The notes under the pieces: model-generated
Database searches by the model: none
What the model saw: the letters and a program-made list of their open reading frames with translations, nothing else
Told to the model about the DNA's origin: nothing
NCBI GenBank assembly: GCA_016235425.1
Contig: JACRLC010000033.1
Coordinates: 62,001 to 126,000 of the forward strand
Length of the DNA: 64,000 bases
Reading direction: 5' to 3'
Origin: Chloroflexota bacterium
Lineage (GTDB): Bacteria > Chloroflexota > Anaerolineae > Anaerolineales > Villigracilaceae
Shown: piece after piece, positions 56,948 through 64,000 of the stretch
Numbering within the stretch: the first letter of the stretch is position 1
Layout: each line of letters opens with the position of its first letter
Made by a program: the position numbers and the translations under genes

Positions 56948-58747
56948 CTATCCCAAATCCTGCGTGTGGTAAGTTCGCTTTTCGGGTACTTCCACCTCTT
57001 CGACTTCTTCCACAAAGACCGCGTGCTGGGTTAACTGCAAATCGTGGATTTCGCGGTAGAGGCCGCCCTCGCTAAGCAATTCTTCATGTGTGCCTTGTTG
57101 AACGATGTGACCCTTGTTCATGACGAGGATCATGTCGGCGCGGCGGACGGTGGCGAGGCGATGCGCGATGACGAAGGTGGTGCGTCCCTCCATGAGACGA
57201 TCCAGCGCTTCCTGGATTAGCTTTTCGGTTTGCGTGTCTACGCTGGAAGTGGAGTCGTCGAGGATGAGGATGCGCGGATTCATGAGCAGGGCGCGCGCGA
57301 TTGCCACGCGCTGGCGCTGGCCGCCGCTCAAGGTCACGCCGCGTTCACCGACCATGGTTTCGTATCCCTCGGGAAAACCGACGATGAACTCGTGTGCCTG
57401 CGCGGCTTTGGCGGCGGCAATGACTTCCTCTTCGGTTGCGTCGGGGCGGCCATAGGCAATGTTGGCTTTGATCGAGTCGGAGAACAGCAATGACATTTGC
57501 AGGACGATGCCGATCTGTTTTCGGAGTGCGAGCAGGTCGAGCGCACGGACATCGTGTCCATCCACGAGGACCGAGCCGGAGGTGACATCGTAAAAACGCG
57601 GGATCAGGTTGACGAGGCTGGTCTTACCGGAGCCGGTTTGTCCTATCAGCGCAATGATCTGATTGGGTTGTACGAGCAGGTTGAGGTCCGAGAGTGAAGC
57701 GTGCTCTTCGTCCTGGTAAATCAAATTAACGCCTCGAAATTCCACCCGGCCGCGCATGTCGGTTAGTTGGATTGCATCCACAGGGGAAACGATTTCAGGC
57801 TTTGTATCCAGCACTTCGAGCACGCGGCGCGCACCGGCAGAGGCTTCGCCCGCGGCATTGACCAGCCAGGTCAACTGCTGGGCAGGCGCGGCGAGCATGA
57901 GCACGTAGGCATTGAAGGCCACGATCTCGCCGATGGTCATCGTGCCGTTGAGAACCATCGAGCCGCCGAACCAGAGGATCAGGATCGTGCAGAGCGTGAC
58001 GAGAAAATCGGTGGACGGCATCACCTTCGACCATTCGCCGATGACGCGCACGCGCGCCTTGTAATAAGCGCGGTTGGTTTCGTCGAAGCGCTGGATCTCG
58101 TGCGGCTCACGCGCAAAGGCGCGCACCACCTGAACGCCGGTGACATTTTCCTGCAAGCGCGCCGATAGATCGCCGAGCACATTATCCACGTGGAAGAACA
58201 AGGCGGTGATGCGGTTTCCAAAAGTGAAGGTGAGCCAGACGAGCGGGAAGATGGGCAGGATGGCGATGAGGGTTAATTTCCAGTTGGCAAACAGCATCAC
58301 GCCCAACGCACCGAAAAGCAGAAATAACAGTTGGGCAAGTTCCACGATGGAACTGCCGACGAAGTTCTGCACAGAGCGCACGTCTTCGATACAGCGCGAG
58401 ATGAGCTGGCCGGTCTGGGAATGATCGTGATACGAGAAGGAAAGATTCTGGATGTGATCGTAAAGCCGGTTTCGCATGTCGTAGCCGATGTGGCCGCCAA
58501 TCCATTCGGAGAGAAATCGCTGGGAGGCAGTGAGGGCGGCGGTGAGCAGTCCCATGCCAAGCAGAAGCAAAGCCGAGCGGACGATGAATCCCGTGTCGCG
58601 CTGGGCAATGCCCATGTCGATCACCTGTTGAATGATGCGCGGGATCACGAGACTGAGTCCTGTGATGGACAACAGGATCAAAAGATTCGCGAGAATCTGC
58701 CAAAGATATGACGTGAGGAAGGAAGCGGTACGCAGGAGATGTTTCAT
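56948..58747 (-). CDS. ABC exporter half-transporter, degenerate-site subunit (pair 2)
   Basis: 599 residues: exporter membrane domain (about 10-310), then ATPase with Walker A GQTGSGKTS, canonical signature TLSGGQRQR and Walker B ILILDDSTSSVD, where Asp replaces the catalytic Glu. It pairs with the following gene as a heterodimer. The start at 58747 (MKHLLRTASFLTSYLWQ) fits family N-termini; an in-frame start ten codons upstream lies in a hairpin (58769-58786). The gene follows the SH3 lipoprotein gene closely. Transport substrate unknown; drug or lipid export is common. Confidence 0.92.
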   Translation of the reverse strand: MKHLLRTASFLTSYLWQILANLLILLSITGLSLVIPRIIQQVIDMGIAQRDTGFIVRSALLLLGMGLLTAALTASQRFLSEWIGGHIGYDMRNRLYDHIQNLSFSYHDHSQTGQLISRCIEDVRSVQNFVGSSIVELAQLLFLLFGALGVMLFANWKLTLIAILPIFPLVWLTFTFGNRITALFFHVDNVLGDLSARLQENVTGVQVVRAFAREPHEIQRFDETNRAYYKARVRVIGEWSKVMPSTDFLVTLCTILILWFGGSMVLNGTMTIGEIVAFNAYVLMLAAPAQQLTWLVNAAGEASAGARRVLEVLDTKPEIVSPVDAIQLTDMRGRVEFRGVNLIYQDEEHASLSDLNLLVQPNQIIALIGQTGSGKTSLVNLIPRFYDVTSGSVLVDGHDVRALDLLALRKQIGIVLQMSLLFSDSIKANIAYGRPDATEEEVIAAAKAAQAHEFIVGFPEGYETMVGERGVTLSGGQRQRVAIARALLMNPRILILDDSTSSVDTQTEKLIQEALDRLMEGRTTFVIAHRLATVRRADMILVMNKGHIVQQGTHEELLSEGGLYREIHDLQLTQHAVFVEEVEEVEVPEKRTYHTQDLG

Positions 58748-58768
58748 TTTTATAGGGTAGAAAGACAG

Positions 58769-58786
58769 CCCCGCCATTTGGCGGGG
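58769..58786. terminator. Perfect hairpin between SH3 and ABC genes
   Basis: CCCCGCC-ATTT-GGCGGGG, a 7-bp GC-rich stem without a clear T-run. It may attenuate or stabilise rather than terminate. Confidence 0.4.
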
Positions 58787-58792
58787 AGCATC

Positions 58793-59302
58793 TTACGGTA
58801 TCGGCCTGCCCTGGTTATCGAACCTGGGCAAGTCGAAGGGATCGCCATTGACAAAGTTGACAAAACCGGAAGCCACCCAGGCATGGCCATCAGGCCCCTC
58901 GGCATATTCAATTTGATACCAGAGGTTGCCCAGGGCGCGGCCGGTCAACTTGACCAGGTCATCGGGATTTAGCATTCCGATGGATGGATAATGTTGGGCG
59001 GGCCCCGTGCGAACGTTGAGCGGCGCAGTGACAAGACCCAACATGCCCATGGGAGCAAATTGGAAAAGCGCCGTGGGCGATGCAGTGCCAGACGCGCTCG
59101 TCGAGTCGGGCACAGGCGTAATCATTTCCCCGGTCGGAATGGTAAGCGTGACAGCCGGGAACAAAGTCCGTGAAATTTTGGGGGTGGGCGTCTCTGAAGG
59201 CAGGCTCAAAACCGTCGGTGTGGATTCTTTCGCGGCCGGATAAGAACAGCCCGTAAGAATGAGAAGGAATAAATGGGAAATGAATTTACGAGGAGGGATC
59301 AT
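58793..59302 (-). CDS. Lipoprotein with SH3-like domain
   Basis: 169 residues from ATG at 59302 (MIPPRKFISHLFLLILTGC), which begins a lipoprotein signal with lipobox LTGC; upstream in-frame codons would bury that signal. A Thr/Pro/Ser-rich linker (about 20-75) leads to a bacterial SH3 domain: LNVRTGPAQHYPSIGMLNPDDLVKL and WYQIEYAEGPDGHAWVASGFV. Such domains bind peptidoglycan or peptides at the cell surface. It lies directly upstream of the ABC exporter pair 2 on the same strand, so coexpression is possible. Confidence 0.82.
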   Translation of the reverse strand: MIPPRKFISHLFLLILTGCSYPAAKESTPTVLSLPSETPTPKISRTLFPAVTLTIPTGEMITPVPDSTSASGTASPTALFQFAPMGMLGLVTAPLNVRTGPAQHYPSIGMLNPDDLVKLTGRALGNLWYQIEYAEGPDGHAWVASGFVNFVNGDPFDLPRFDNQGRPIP

Positions 59303-59419
59303 ATTTTCCGCCGCAGCCGACATTACCCGGTAAGGTGAACCTGTAAGCGAAACGATTTTGCCAGCGCCGTACAAAGATTGTAACTGGAAATCCATTTGAG
59401 AACAAATGATTTTCGTCAA

Positions 59420-59448
59420 TTGCGCCCGCCCGGGATTTCTTCTATACT
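59420..59448 (+). promoter_or_regulatory. Promoter of the panB cluster
   Basis: TTGCGC (59420-59425), 17-bp spacer, TATACT (59443-59448). The leader to the panB ATG is about 115 nt, with no recognised riboswitch. Confidence 0.6.
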
Positions 59449-59571
59449 ACAAGTGCCGCATGAATAACTAAACCAAAATTATCATTTTTACTCGAAATTT
59501 CTACCAACAAGTTTAGTGATTTATGCAACAAGCGGTAATTCTGCAATTCCAAATTTCACCACGGAGGAAGA

Positions 59572-60438
59572 ATGGCTGAAGCTCGTAAAAAGATCACGCT
59601 GCCTTATTTGTTCAAAAAGGTGGCGGACGGTGAGCCGATCACATGGCTCACCTGTTACGACTATCCAACCGCCTACCTGCAGGAGCAGGCGGGCATCGAG
59701 ATGATCCTCGTCGGCGATAGCCTCGGCATGACCATGCTCGGATACGAATCCACCCTGCCGGTGACAATGGACGACATGATCCGTCACAGCCAGGCAGTGC
59801 GCCGCGGCGCTCCGACTGCTTTCGTCGTCGGCGACATGCCCTACATGACCTACCAGCCTTCGGTGGAGACTGCCATCCGTAATGCGGGACGATTCATGGC
59901 CGAAGCGGGATGCGACGCCATTAAACTGGAGGGCGGCGCGGTGATGGCGGATCGCATCAAAGGGATAGTTGATTCCGGTATACCGGCCATCGGCCACCTT
60001 GGGCTGACTCCGCAATCCGTCTCTGCTTTGGGAGGGTTCCGCGTTCAGGGCAAATCCGCCGAGTTGGCGAAGAAGATCGTGGACGATGCCAAGGCGCTCG
60101 AACAGGCCGGCGCGTTCATGATCCTGCTGGAGATGGTCCCTGACCGGCTGTGCAAGATCATCACCGAGCGGGCGGAGAACTGCATCATCATGTCGCTGGG
60201 GTCGGGGCCGGACGCGCACGGTCAATTATTGATCTATCACGACATGTTTGGGTTGTATCCCAGGTTCAAACCGAAAATGGCGAAGGTTTTTGGGAACGCA
60301 GGCGAAGTGATTCTCAATGGTCTCACCGCCTATCACGATGAAGTCATCAGCAGGAAGTTCCCACAACAAGAGAACTGGTTTGGGATGCCCGATGAAGAAT
60401 ACAACGAGTTGGTGAAAATGCTTGGCCGGATCAAATAA
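59572..60438 (+). CDS. panB: 3-methyl-2-oxobutanoate hydroxymethyltransferase (ketopantoate hydroxymethyltransferase)
   Basis: 288 residues, first step of pantothenate synthesis: transfers a hydroxymethyl group from 5,10-methylene-tetrahydrofolate to 2-oxoisovalerate. Hallmarks are LTCYDYPTAYLQEQAGIEMILVGDSLGM (metal-binding Asp), TMDDMIRHSQAVRRG, GGFRVQGK, the catalytic Glu in LLEMVPD, and HDMFGLYPRFKPKM. The ATG at 59572 has GGAGG seven bases upstream. Other pantothenate genes (panC, panD) are not next to it; instead an unknown 421-residue protein and a MetE/UroD-like protein follow on the same strand. An alternative substrate cannot be excluded. Confidence 0.92.
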   Translation: MAEARKKITLPYLFKKVADGEPITWLTCYDYPTAYLQEQAGIEMILVGDSLGMTMLGYESTLPVTMDDMIRHSQAVRRGAPTAFVVGDMPYMTYQPSVETAIRNAGRFMAEAGCDAIKLEGGAVMADRIKGIVDSGIPAIGHLGLTPQSVSALGGFRVQGKSAELAKKIVDDAKALEQAGAFMILLEMVPDRLCKIITERAENCIIMSLGSGPDAHGQLLIYHDMFGLYPRFKPKMAKVFGNAGEVILNGLTAYHDEVISRKFPQQENWFGMPDEEYNELVKMLGRIK

Positions 60439-60450
60439 AGGGACAAAACC

Positions 60451-61716
60451 ATGAGCAACGACTTACGAAAATTACTCACCATTCCCGGCAACCGTCTCGA
60501 CGCGATCAACGAAGTACTGTTCAACGCGGACATGAAGGTCATCAACGCGTTTTTGGACGTGGTCGCAAAATACGGCACACCGGAGGAGATCAACCGCAAG
60601 CACCGCGAATCCCGCAAGCTGGAGAATCTGCTCAAGCAGGTCGAAGCCAAAGCGCCCGGCCATGTCAAAGACCTGAAATGGTTAATGGAACAACGCGAGG
60701 GCGGCAGATTCATTTCGGTGGCGGAATACAGGCAGAAGGTCCTGGGAGAAGCGGCGAAGGGGATGAAATTCAAGGATGAGTCAGCCGTCACACTGGAAGT
60801 CTCCGCACTTCAATATTTTCCGTGGGTGCGCGAGATGGCCGAGTGCGCCATTCAGGATGGGACGCTTGTGCCGGGTCGTTTTATCGCAGTCCGCAAGATG
60901 AAGGAATCCGAGGCCGATGGCGACCTGCCCGCCATCGTCGCCGCGCTCGACATCATGGGCGCGTCGTTTGTGGAAACGCTCGACACGAAAGGCACCGACG
61001 GCTCGAACCCGCATCTTGGCGGACCTGAGACCATCACCGGCTACTTTGGCGGCATCGGCCAGCCAAACGAGCACGCGCTGATGTGGCTGGATGAATTCCT
61101 GTATTACTACACCAATTACGGTGTGCAACACGTTCTGAATTTCAACGCCGGGACGATCCTGCTGGGCTTCCTGCTCTATCGCCTCGGCGTGGACATTCAG
61201 TTCAAGATTTCCGTTTTCTTCGGAAGCGACAATCCCTACCACGCGTTGTGGATCATGATGGCCGCCAAACTGTTCAGCCGCGACGACGGCACTTCGCCGC
61301 TCATCGGCTTCAACTGGTCGAACTCGATCAATAACGAGACGATGGAACTGAGCGCACAATTCAGAAAGCAACTCGGCTTTGAGGACGTTGTCCGTTTTGA
61401 ACACCACATCACCGAGACGTGGAAATCCATCGTCAAGCAGCCGTACGACCGCCGCGCCGAACTCGTGGAGATCGCTGGCCGCGTTGCGAATATCTCCGCC
61501 AAACACGAAGGCGGCGACCCTGAAGTGGAGCCGACTCTCGCGCACCCGTCCGATCTCCTCGATTACTTCCGCGAAAAAAAGGAAGTGATCGACTCCGGCG
61601 ATTGGGACGCGCTCAAGAAAAACTTCATGGAAAAAGTCGCGGCCTGCAATCACACCGCCTGCGACCTGACCAGAAACGGCTTGAGCTTTATCGCCGCACA
61701 AAATTTGCACAGGTAA
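60451..61716 (+). CDS. Conserved-looking protein of unknown function in the panB cluster
   Basis: 421 residues, no family recognised. The first ~115 residues are helical and charged (KLLTIPGNRLDAINEVLFNADMKVINAFLDVV). From about 130 alternating strands and helices suggest an alpha/beta barrel: LDIMGASFVETLDTKG, HVLNFNAGTILLGFLLYRLGVDIQFKISVFFG, LIGFNWSNSINNETMEL. Histidine-rich segments (RFEHHITETW, CNHTACDLT) near the C-terminus could bind metal. The ATG at 60451 follows AAAGGGAC and is 12 bp after panB, so the genes are cotranscribed. A role in one-carbon or branched-chain keto-acid metabolism is inferred only from position. Confidence 0.7.
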   Translation: MSNDLRKLLTIPGNRLDAINEVLFNADMKVINAFLDVVAKYGTPEEINRKHRESRKLENLLKQVEAKAPGHVKDLKWLMEQREGGRFISVAEYRQKVLGEAAKGMKFKDESAVTLEVSALQYFPWVREMAECAIQDGTLVPGRFIAVRKMKESEADGDLPAIVAALDIMGASFVETLDTKGTDGSNPHLGGPETITGYFGGIGQPNEHALMWLDEFLYYYTNYGVQHVLNFNAGTILLGFLLYRLGVDIQFKISVFFGSDNPYHALWIMMAAKLFSRDDGTSPLIGFNWSNSINNETMELSAQFRKQLGFEDVVRFEHHITETWKSIVKQPYDRRAELVEIAGRVANISAKHEGGDPEVEPTLAHPSDLLDYFREKKEVIDSGDWDALKKNFMEKVAACNHTACDLTRNGLSFIAAQNLHR

Positions 61717-61737
61717 ATTCGCCGGTTTTTCGTTCGG

Positions 61738-61794
61738 AGCGCGACATTCATGTCGCTTTGCCTTTTCGGCACGGTGCGACATGAATGTCGCGCT
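61738..61794. repeat. Palindromic element within the panB cluster
   Basis: AGCGCGACATTCATGTCGC and its exact complement GCGACATGAATGTCGCGCT (19-bp arms), 57 bp, between the unknown gene and the MetE/UroD-like gene. Each arm is itself partly palindromic. Confidence 0.85.
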
Positions 61795-61822
61795 ACACTT
61801 ATGCACAAAGGAAATGAGATTA

Positions 61823-62866
61823 ATGTCCAACTTTAACTTCTTGACGACCCATGTCGGTTCCGTACCCCACACCACCGCTTCCGGCCTGACCGATAAACTG
61901 TCCGCCGTTTTAGACGTCCCCGCCTGGCCCCAGCTTCCGCGACGCAATTTCCGCGAGAGCATGTACGTCCAATATTCGGCCACACTACCGTCCGTCGAAG
62001 TGGACGAGAAGAAGCAGAAGATCATCCTCTCCACGCGCGGCGATCTCTCCCCCGCGCTGGAGAGTTTTTACACTCCCTATCTCGCCGATGACGTGGACGC
62101 GTTCGCCATCAAACCGGAATACTCCACCGGATTTTTTGCCATGCTTGAAACGCTTCGCGCCTCGCCCGGCAAATGGGCCAAAGGACAAGTCACTGGCCCA
62201 ATCTCATTCGGGCTGACCGTCACCGATCAGGACCTGCGCTCAGTCCTTTACAACGACCTGCTCGCAGATGCAATCGTCAAAAACATGGCAATGGTCGCAC
62301 GCTGGCAGGCGAGACAGTTGAAAACCGTCAGACCGAATGTGATCATCTTTGCAGACGAGCCCTACATGGCTTCATTCGGCTCGGCGTTTATCAGCCTCAG
62401 CCGCGAACAGGCAGTGACCTATCTCGATGAAGCCTTCGACGCGATCCACAGCGAAGGCGCGCTGGCCGGTGTCCATTGCTGTGCGAACACGGATTGGGGC
62501 GTCCTGCTTTCCACGAAGGTGGATATTTTGAATTTGGATGCCTATGGGTTTATCGAAAACCTGGCGTTATATCCTGCCGAGTTGCGCGGCTTTTTGGATC
62601 GCGGCGGCGCGGTCTGCTGGGGCATCGTTCCAAACAACGAGGAGATCACGCGTGTCACTCCCCTGGGACTGGCCCAACGCCTGCGCGACGGGATCGGGAT
62701 GATCTGCGAGAAAGCCGCGTCACGCGGTTTTGACATAAAGCCGGATGAGCTTGCCGGACGCAGTCTAATTTCCCCGGCGTGCGGACTTGGTTCCACCACG
62801 ATTGAAATTGCGGACCAGGTTTTCGATACACTCTCCGAAACAGGAAAGATCCTGCAAAAAGGATAA
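61823..62866 (+). CDS. MetE C-terminal-domain/UroD-like methyltransferase
   Basis: 347 residues with the barrel of cobalamin-independent methionine synthase (catalytic domain) and UroD relatives: FLTTHVGSVPHT, GQVTGPISFGLTVTD, VIIFADEPYMASFGSAF, GVHCCANTDWGVLLSTKVDILNLDAYGF, GAVCWGIVPNNEE and the C-terminal SPACGLGS. The zinc-type ligands His (GVHCC), Cys (HCC) and Cys (PACGL) are present, while a full MetE N-terminal half is absent. It may methylate a thiol or corrinoid. The start at 61823 (MSNFNFLTTHVGS) has AAAGGA upstream; earlier in-frame codons lie in the palindrome. Confidence 0.82.
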   Translation: MSNFNFLTTHVGSVPHTTASGLTDKLSAVLDVPAWPQLPRRNFRESMYVQYSATLPSVEVDEKKQKIILSTRGDLSPALESFYTPYLADDVDAFAIKPEYSTGFFAMLETLRASPGKWAKGQVTGPISFGLTVTDQDLRSVLYNDLLADAIVKNMAMVARWQARQLKTVRPNVIIFADEPYMASFGSAFISLSREQAVTYLDEAFDAIHSEGALAGVHCCANTDWGVLLSTKVDILNLDAYGFIENLALYPAELRGFLDRGGAVCWGIVPNNEEITRVTPLGLAQRLRDGIGMICEKAASRGFDIKPDELAGRSLISPACGLGSTTIEIADQVFDTLSETGKILQKG

Positions 62867-64000
62867 CAATAACGCAGACCCTAACTCGGACGAGCCGAAA
62901 AAGTTTTACCGCGAAGCCCGCTAAGAGCGCAAAGATTTTAAAGGTTTTTCTTAGCGGCCTTTGCGTGCTTGGCGGTTCAAAAATTCTTGCACAAAAAACA
63001 AGGAGTTCACTTGTCAGGTATTCCGCGGCGACGGTGTAAAGGTTGAGTCTTTTAAAGGCCAGGCGGATCAGGGTTGAAAACACCAGCATCATAAACCAAT
63101 CGAGTAAAAGCACGCTACGCGGGAATCCCTCCAGCCAGCCCAGCGAAGAGAAGGTCAACATCAAGGCGCTGACGATGACTGAGCCAACCGTCACCGAAAC
63201 AAAGACGGGTCTCATCATTTGAGCGAAGGGTAGTTTGAGGATCGCTGGATTGCTTCCGTTGAAGATCACCGGAACCGCCGTCCGCACGATGAACGCACAC
63301 CAGAACATCGCGTACGCCTCAGACCGAAACTCGAACAGGTCTCTTCCCGAAGTAAACCTGAATTGAAAACCCAGGTAAATCGAAACGGCAGCAGCCAAAA
63401 GGTCCAGAAGAAGAAGCGGCATGCTCACTCGTTTCAAAACGTTTTTCAGCCATTTGCGAATCGGCCGGTCAATATACAAGTGGCCGAGAGGCCCAACCAG
63501 CAGGATCACCGGCAGGAATGTCGCTTCGAGAACGGCCTGGGGATCGCGCAGGGAGGATGATTCCAACGTCCGCGTGTAGAACCAAAGCACCGGCACGTGC
63601 AGGATATACAAGGCATACGCGGTTTCGCCAAGCATTACAAGCCACGAATGACTCATGACAGTGGAAAGGCGCGTTTTATCCAGCGCAAGTGCAACGATGA
63701 TGACGGTAAAAATGGGCGAGTACAAACCGGCCATCGGTTGAAGATCGCGCGGCAAGTTGGGAAACGAATCGCCGATGATGAGGAAGGCGCACACGAGGAG
63801 CACGCTCCCCACAAGGATCGAAAGATTGACGGATGGCTTTATCTCCAACTTCGATCCCTCGCGCAAAAACCAAATCCCGCCAACCACGCCGAGGATAAAA
63901 GAATTCAAATGGAAGATCGGGTTGTAAACGATGAACAATTCCCACTCCGGGAAATGATACATCCACAGAAAATAATGGGCGACTTGACTCACCGCCCATA
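62655..64000 (-). CDS. Acyltransferase-3-type membrane protein with altered 3' end, partial at window edge
   Basis: The frame is open to the right edge, so the N-terminus is missing. The visible first ~165 residues form helices 7-10 of an acyltransferase-3 protein (FILGVVGGIWFLREGS, MLGETAYALYILHVPVLWF). Next comes a four-helix part (LLLLDLLAAAVSIYLGFQFRF, PRSVLLLDWFMMLVFSTLIRLAF) like the membrane domain of CapD/WbpM-type polysaccharide enzymes. After about 63005 the frame passes through a palindromic repeat (62908-62986) and then runs antisense to the 3' end of the MetE/UroD-like gene until 62655. That tail (RRSSRSRRAGVGPVPGE) is not family sequence, so the gene was probably truncated and its natural end lost. 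Confidence 0.75.
   Translation of the reverse strand, partial: WAVSQVAHYFLWMYHFPEWELFIVYNPIFHLNSFILGVVGGIWFLREGSKLEIKPSVNLSILVGSVLLVCAFLIIGDSFPNLPRDLQPMAGLYSPIFTVIIVALALDKTRLSTVMSHSWLVMLGETAYALYILHVPVLWFYTRTLESSSLRDPQAVLEATFLPVILLVGPLGHLYIDRPIRKWLKNVLKRVSMPLLLLDLLAAAVSIYLGFQFRFTSGRDLFEFRSEAYAMFWCAFIVRTAVPVIFNGSNPAILKLPFAQMMRPVFVSVTVGSVIVSALMLTFSSLGWLEGFPRSVLLLDWFMMLVFSTLIRLAFKRLNLYTVAAEYLTSELLVFCARIFEPPSTQRPLRKTFKIFALLAGFAVKLFRLVRVRVCVIVILFAGSFLFRRVYRKPGPQFQSWWNQVRTPGKLDCVRQAHPALCQNRVTRLSRRSSRSRRAGVGPVPGE
62908..62986. repeat. Palindromic repeat between converging genes
   Basis: ACCGCGAAGCCCGCTAAG at the left and CTTAGCGGCC...GCTTGGCGGT at the right, imperfect inverted arms with a CGCAAAG/CTTTGCG inner pair, 79 bp. 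It lies between the MetE/UroD-like gene and the truncated acyltransferase gene. Confidence 0.75.

Noticed and set aside
60781-62034. 417-codon frame antisense to the 421-residue and MetE-like genes
   Set aside because: Spans two sense genes plus a palindrome and shows no protein features.

Overview
The window looks like a chromosomal segment of a Chloroflexota bacterium, probably of the Anaerolineae. This placement is inferred from the gene mix and was not tested: bacterial housekeeping genes (rlmN, tig-clpP, panB, tRNA-Leu), a CHAT/NB-ARC/TPR protein, DUF1028, RIO and PknB-type kinases, an MttB-like methyltransferase, several lipoproteins with Ser/Thr/Pro-rich stalks, and promoters close to the sigma70 consensus. 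There is no rRNA operon, no CRISPR array, no transposase gene and no phage structural module.

Layout. 1-7.8 kb: rlmN (3' end outside), HAD phosphatase, DUF1028 protein, clpP, tig, tRNA-Leu(UAG), a SET-domain protein and a radical SAM/HhH protein. 8-15.1 kb: ferredoxin-like protein, then a three-gene operon (zinc ribbon, membrane protein, 1176-residue CHAT-ATPase-TPR protein) followed by extra copies of the CHAT gene's 3' end, then a tyrosine recombinase. 15.1-23 kb: ferredoxin, an unrecognised 804-residue protein coupled to a Ser/Thr kinase, a dioxygenase-like lipoprotein, a MATE exporter and a class IV aminotransferase. 23-27.2 kb: a heterodimeric ABC exporter behind a possible leader-peptide attenuator. 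27.6-35.9 kb: defence island (TIR-TM-WD40, hsdR, hsdS, HEAT-like protein, hsdM). 36-45 kb: membrane proteins, alcohol dehydrogenase, SpoU methyltransferase and a peptide ABC importer with a fused permease-ATPase. 45-54 kb: S9 peptidase, two-domain creatininase-like protein, MttB-like protein, RIO kinase behind a 21-codon ORF, and an esterase lipoprotein. 53.8-59.3 kb: AlkZ-like protein, a second heterodimeric ABC exporter and an SH3 lipoprotein. 59.5-64 kb: panB, an unknown 421-residue protein, a MetE/UroD-like protein, and a partial acyltransferase running off the edge.

The most unusual property is a dense population of short palindromic elements (about 45-150 bp, several families, no coding capacity). 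Many sit at gene 3' ends. Several lie inside genes without breaking the frame (rlmN, hsdR twice, an esterase, an ABC exporter). At three loci (CHAT gene, hsdS, SpoU methyltransferase) an element separates two copies of the gene's own 3' end. A second recurring motif is promoter, strong ribosome-binding site, very short ORF and intrinsic terminator ahead of a structural gene; it occurs upstream of an ABC exporter, a peptide importer and the RIO kinase, and suggests ribosome-controlled attenuation.
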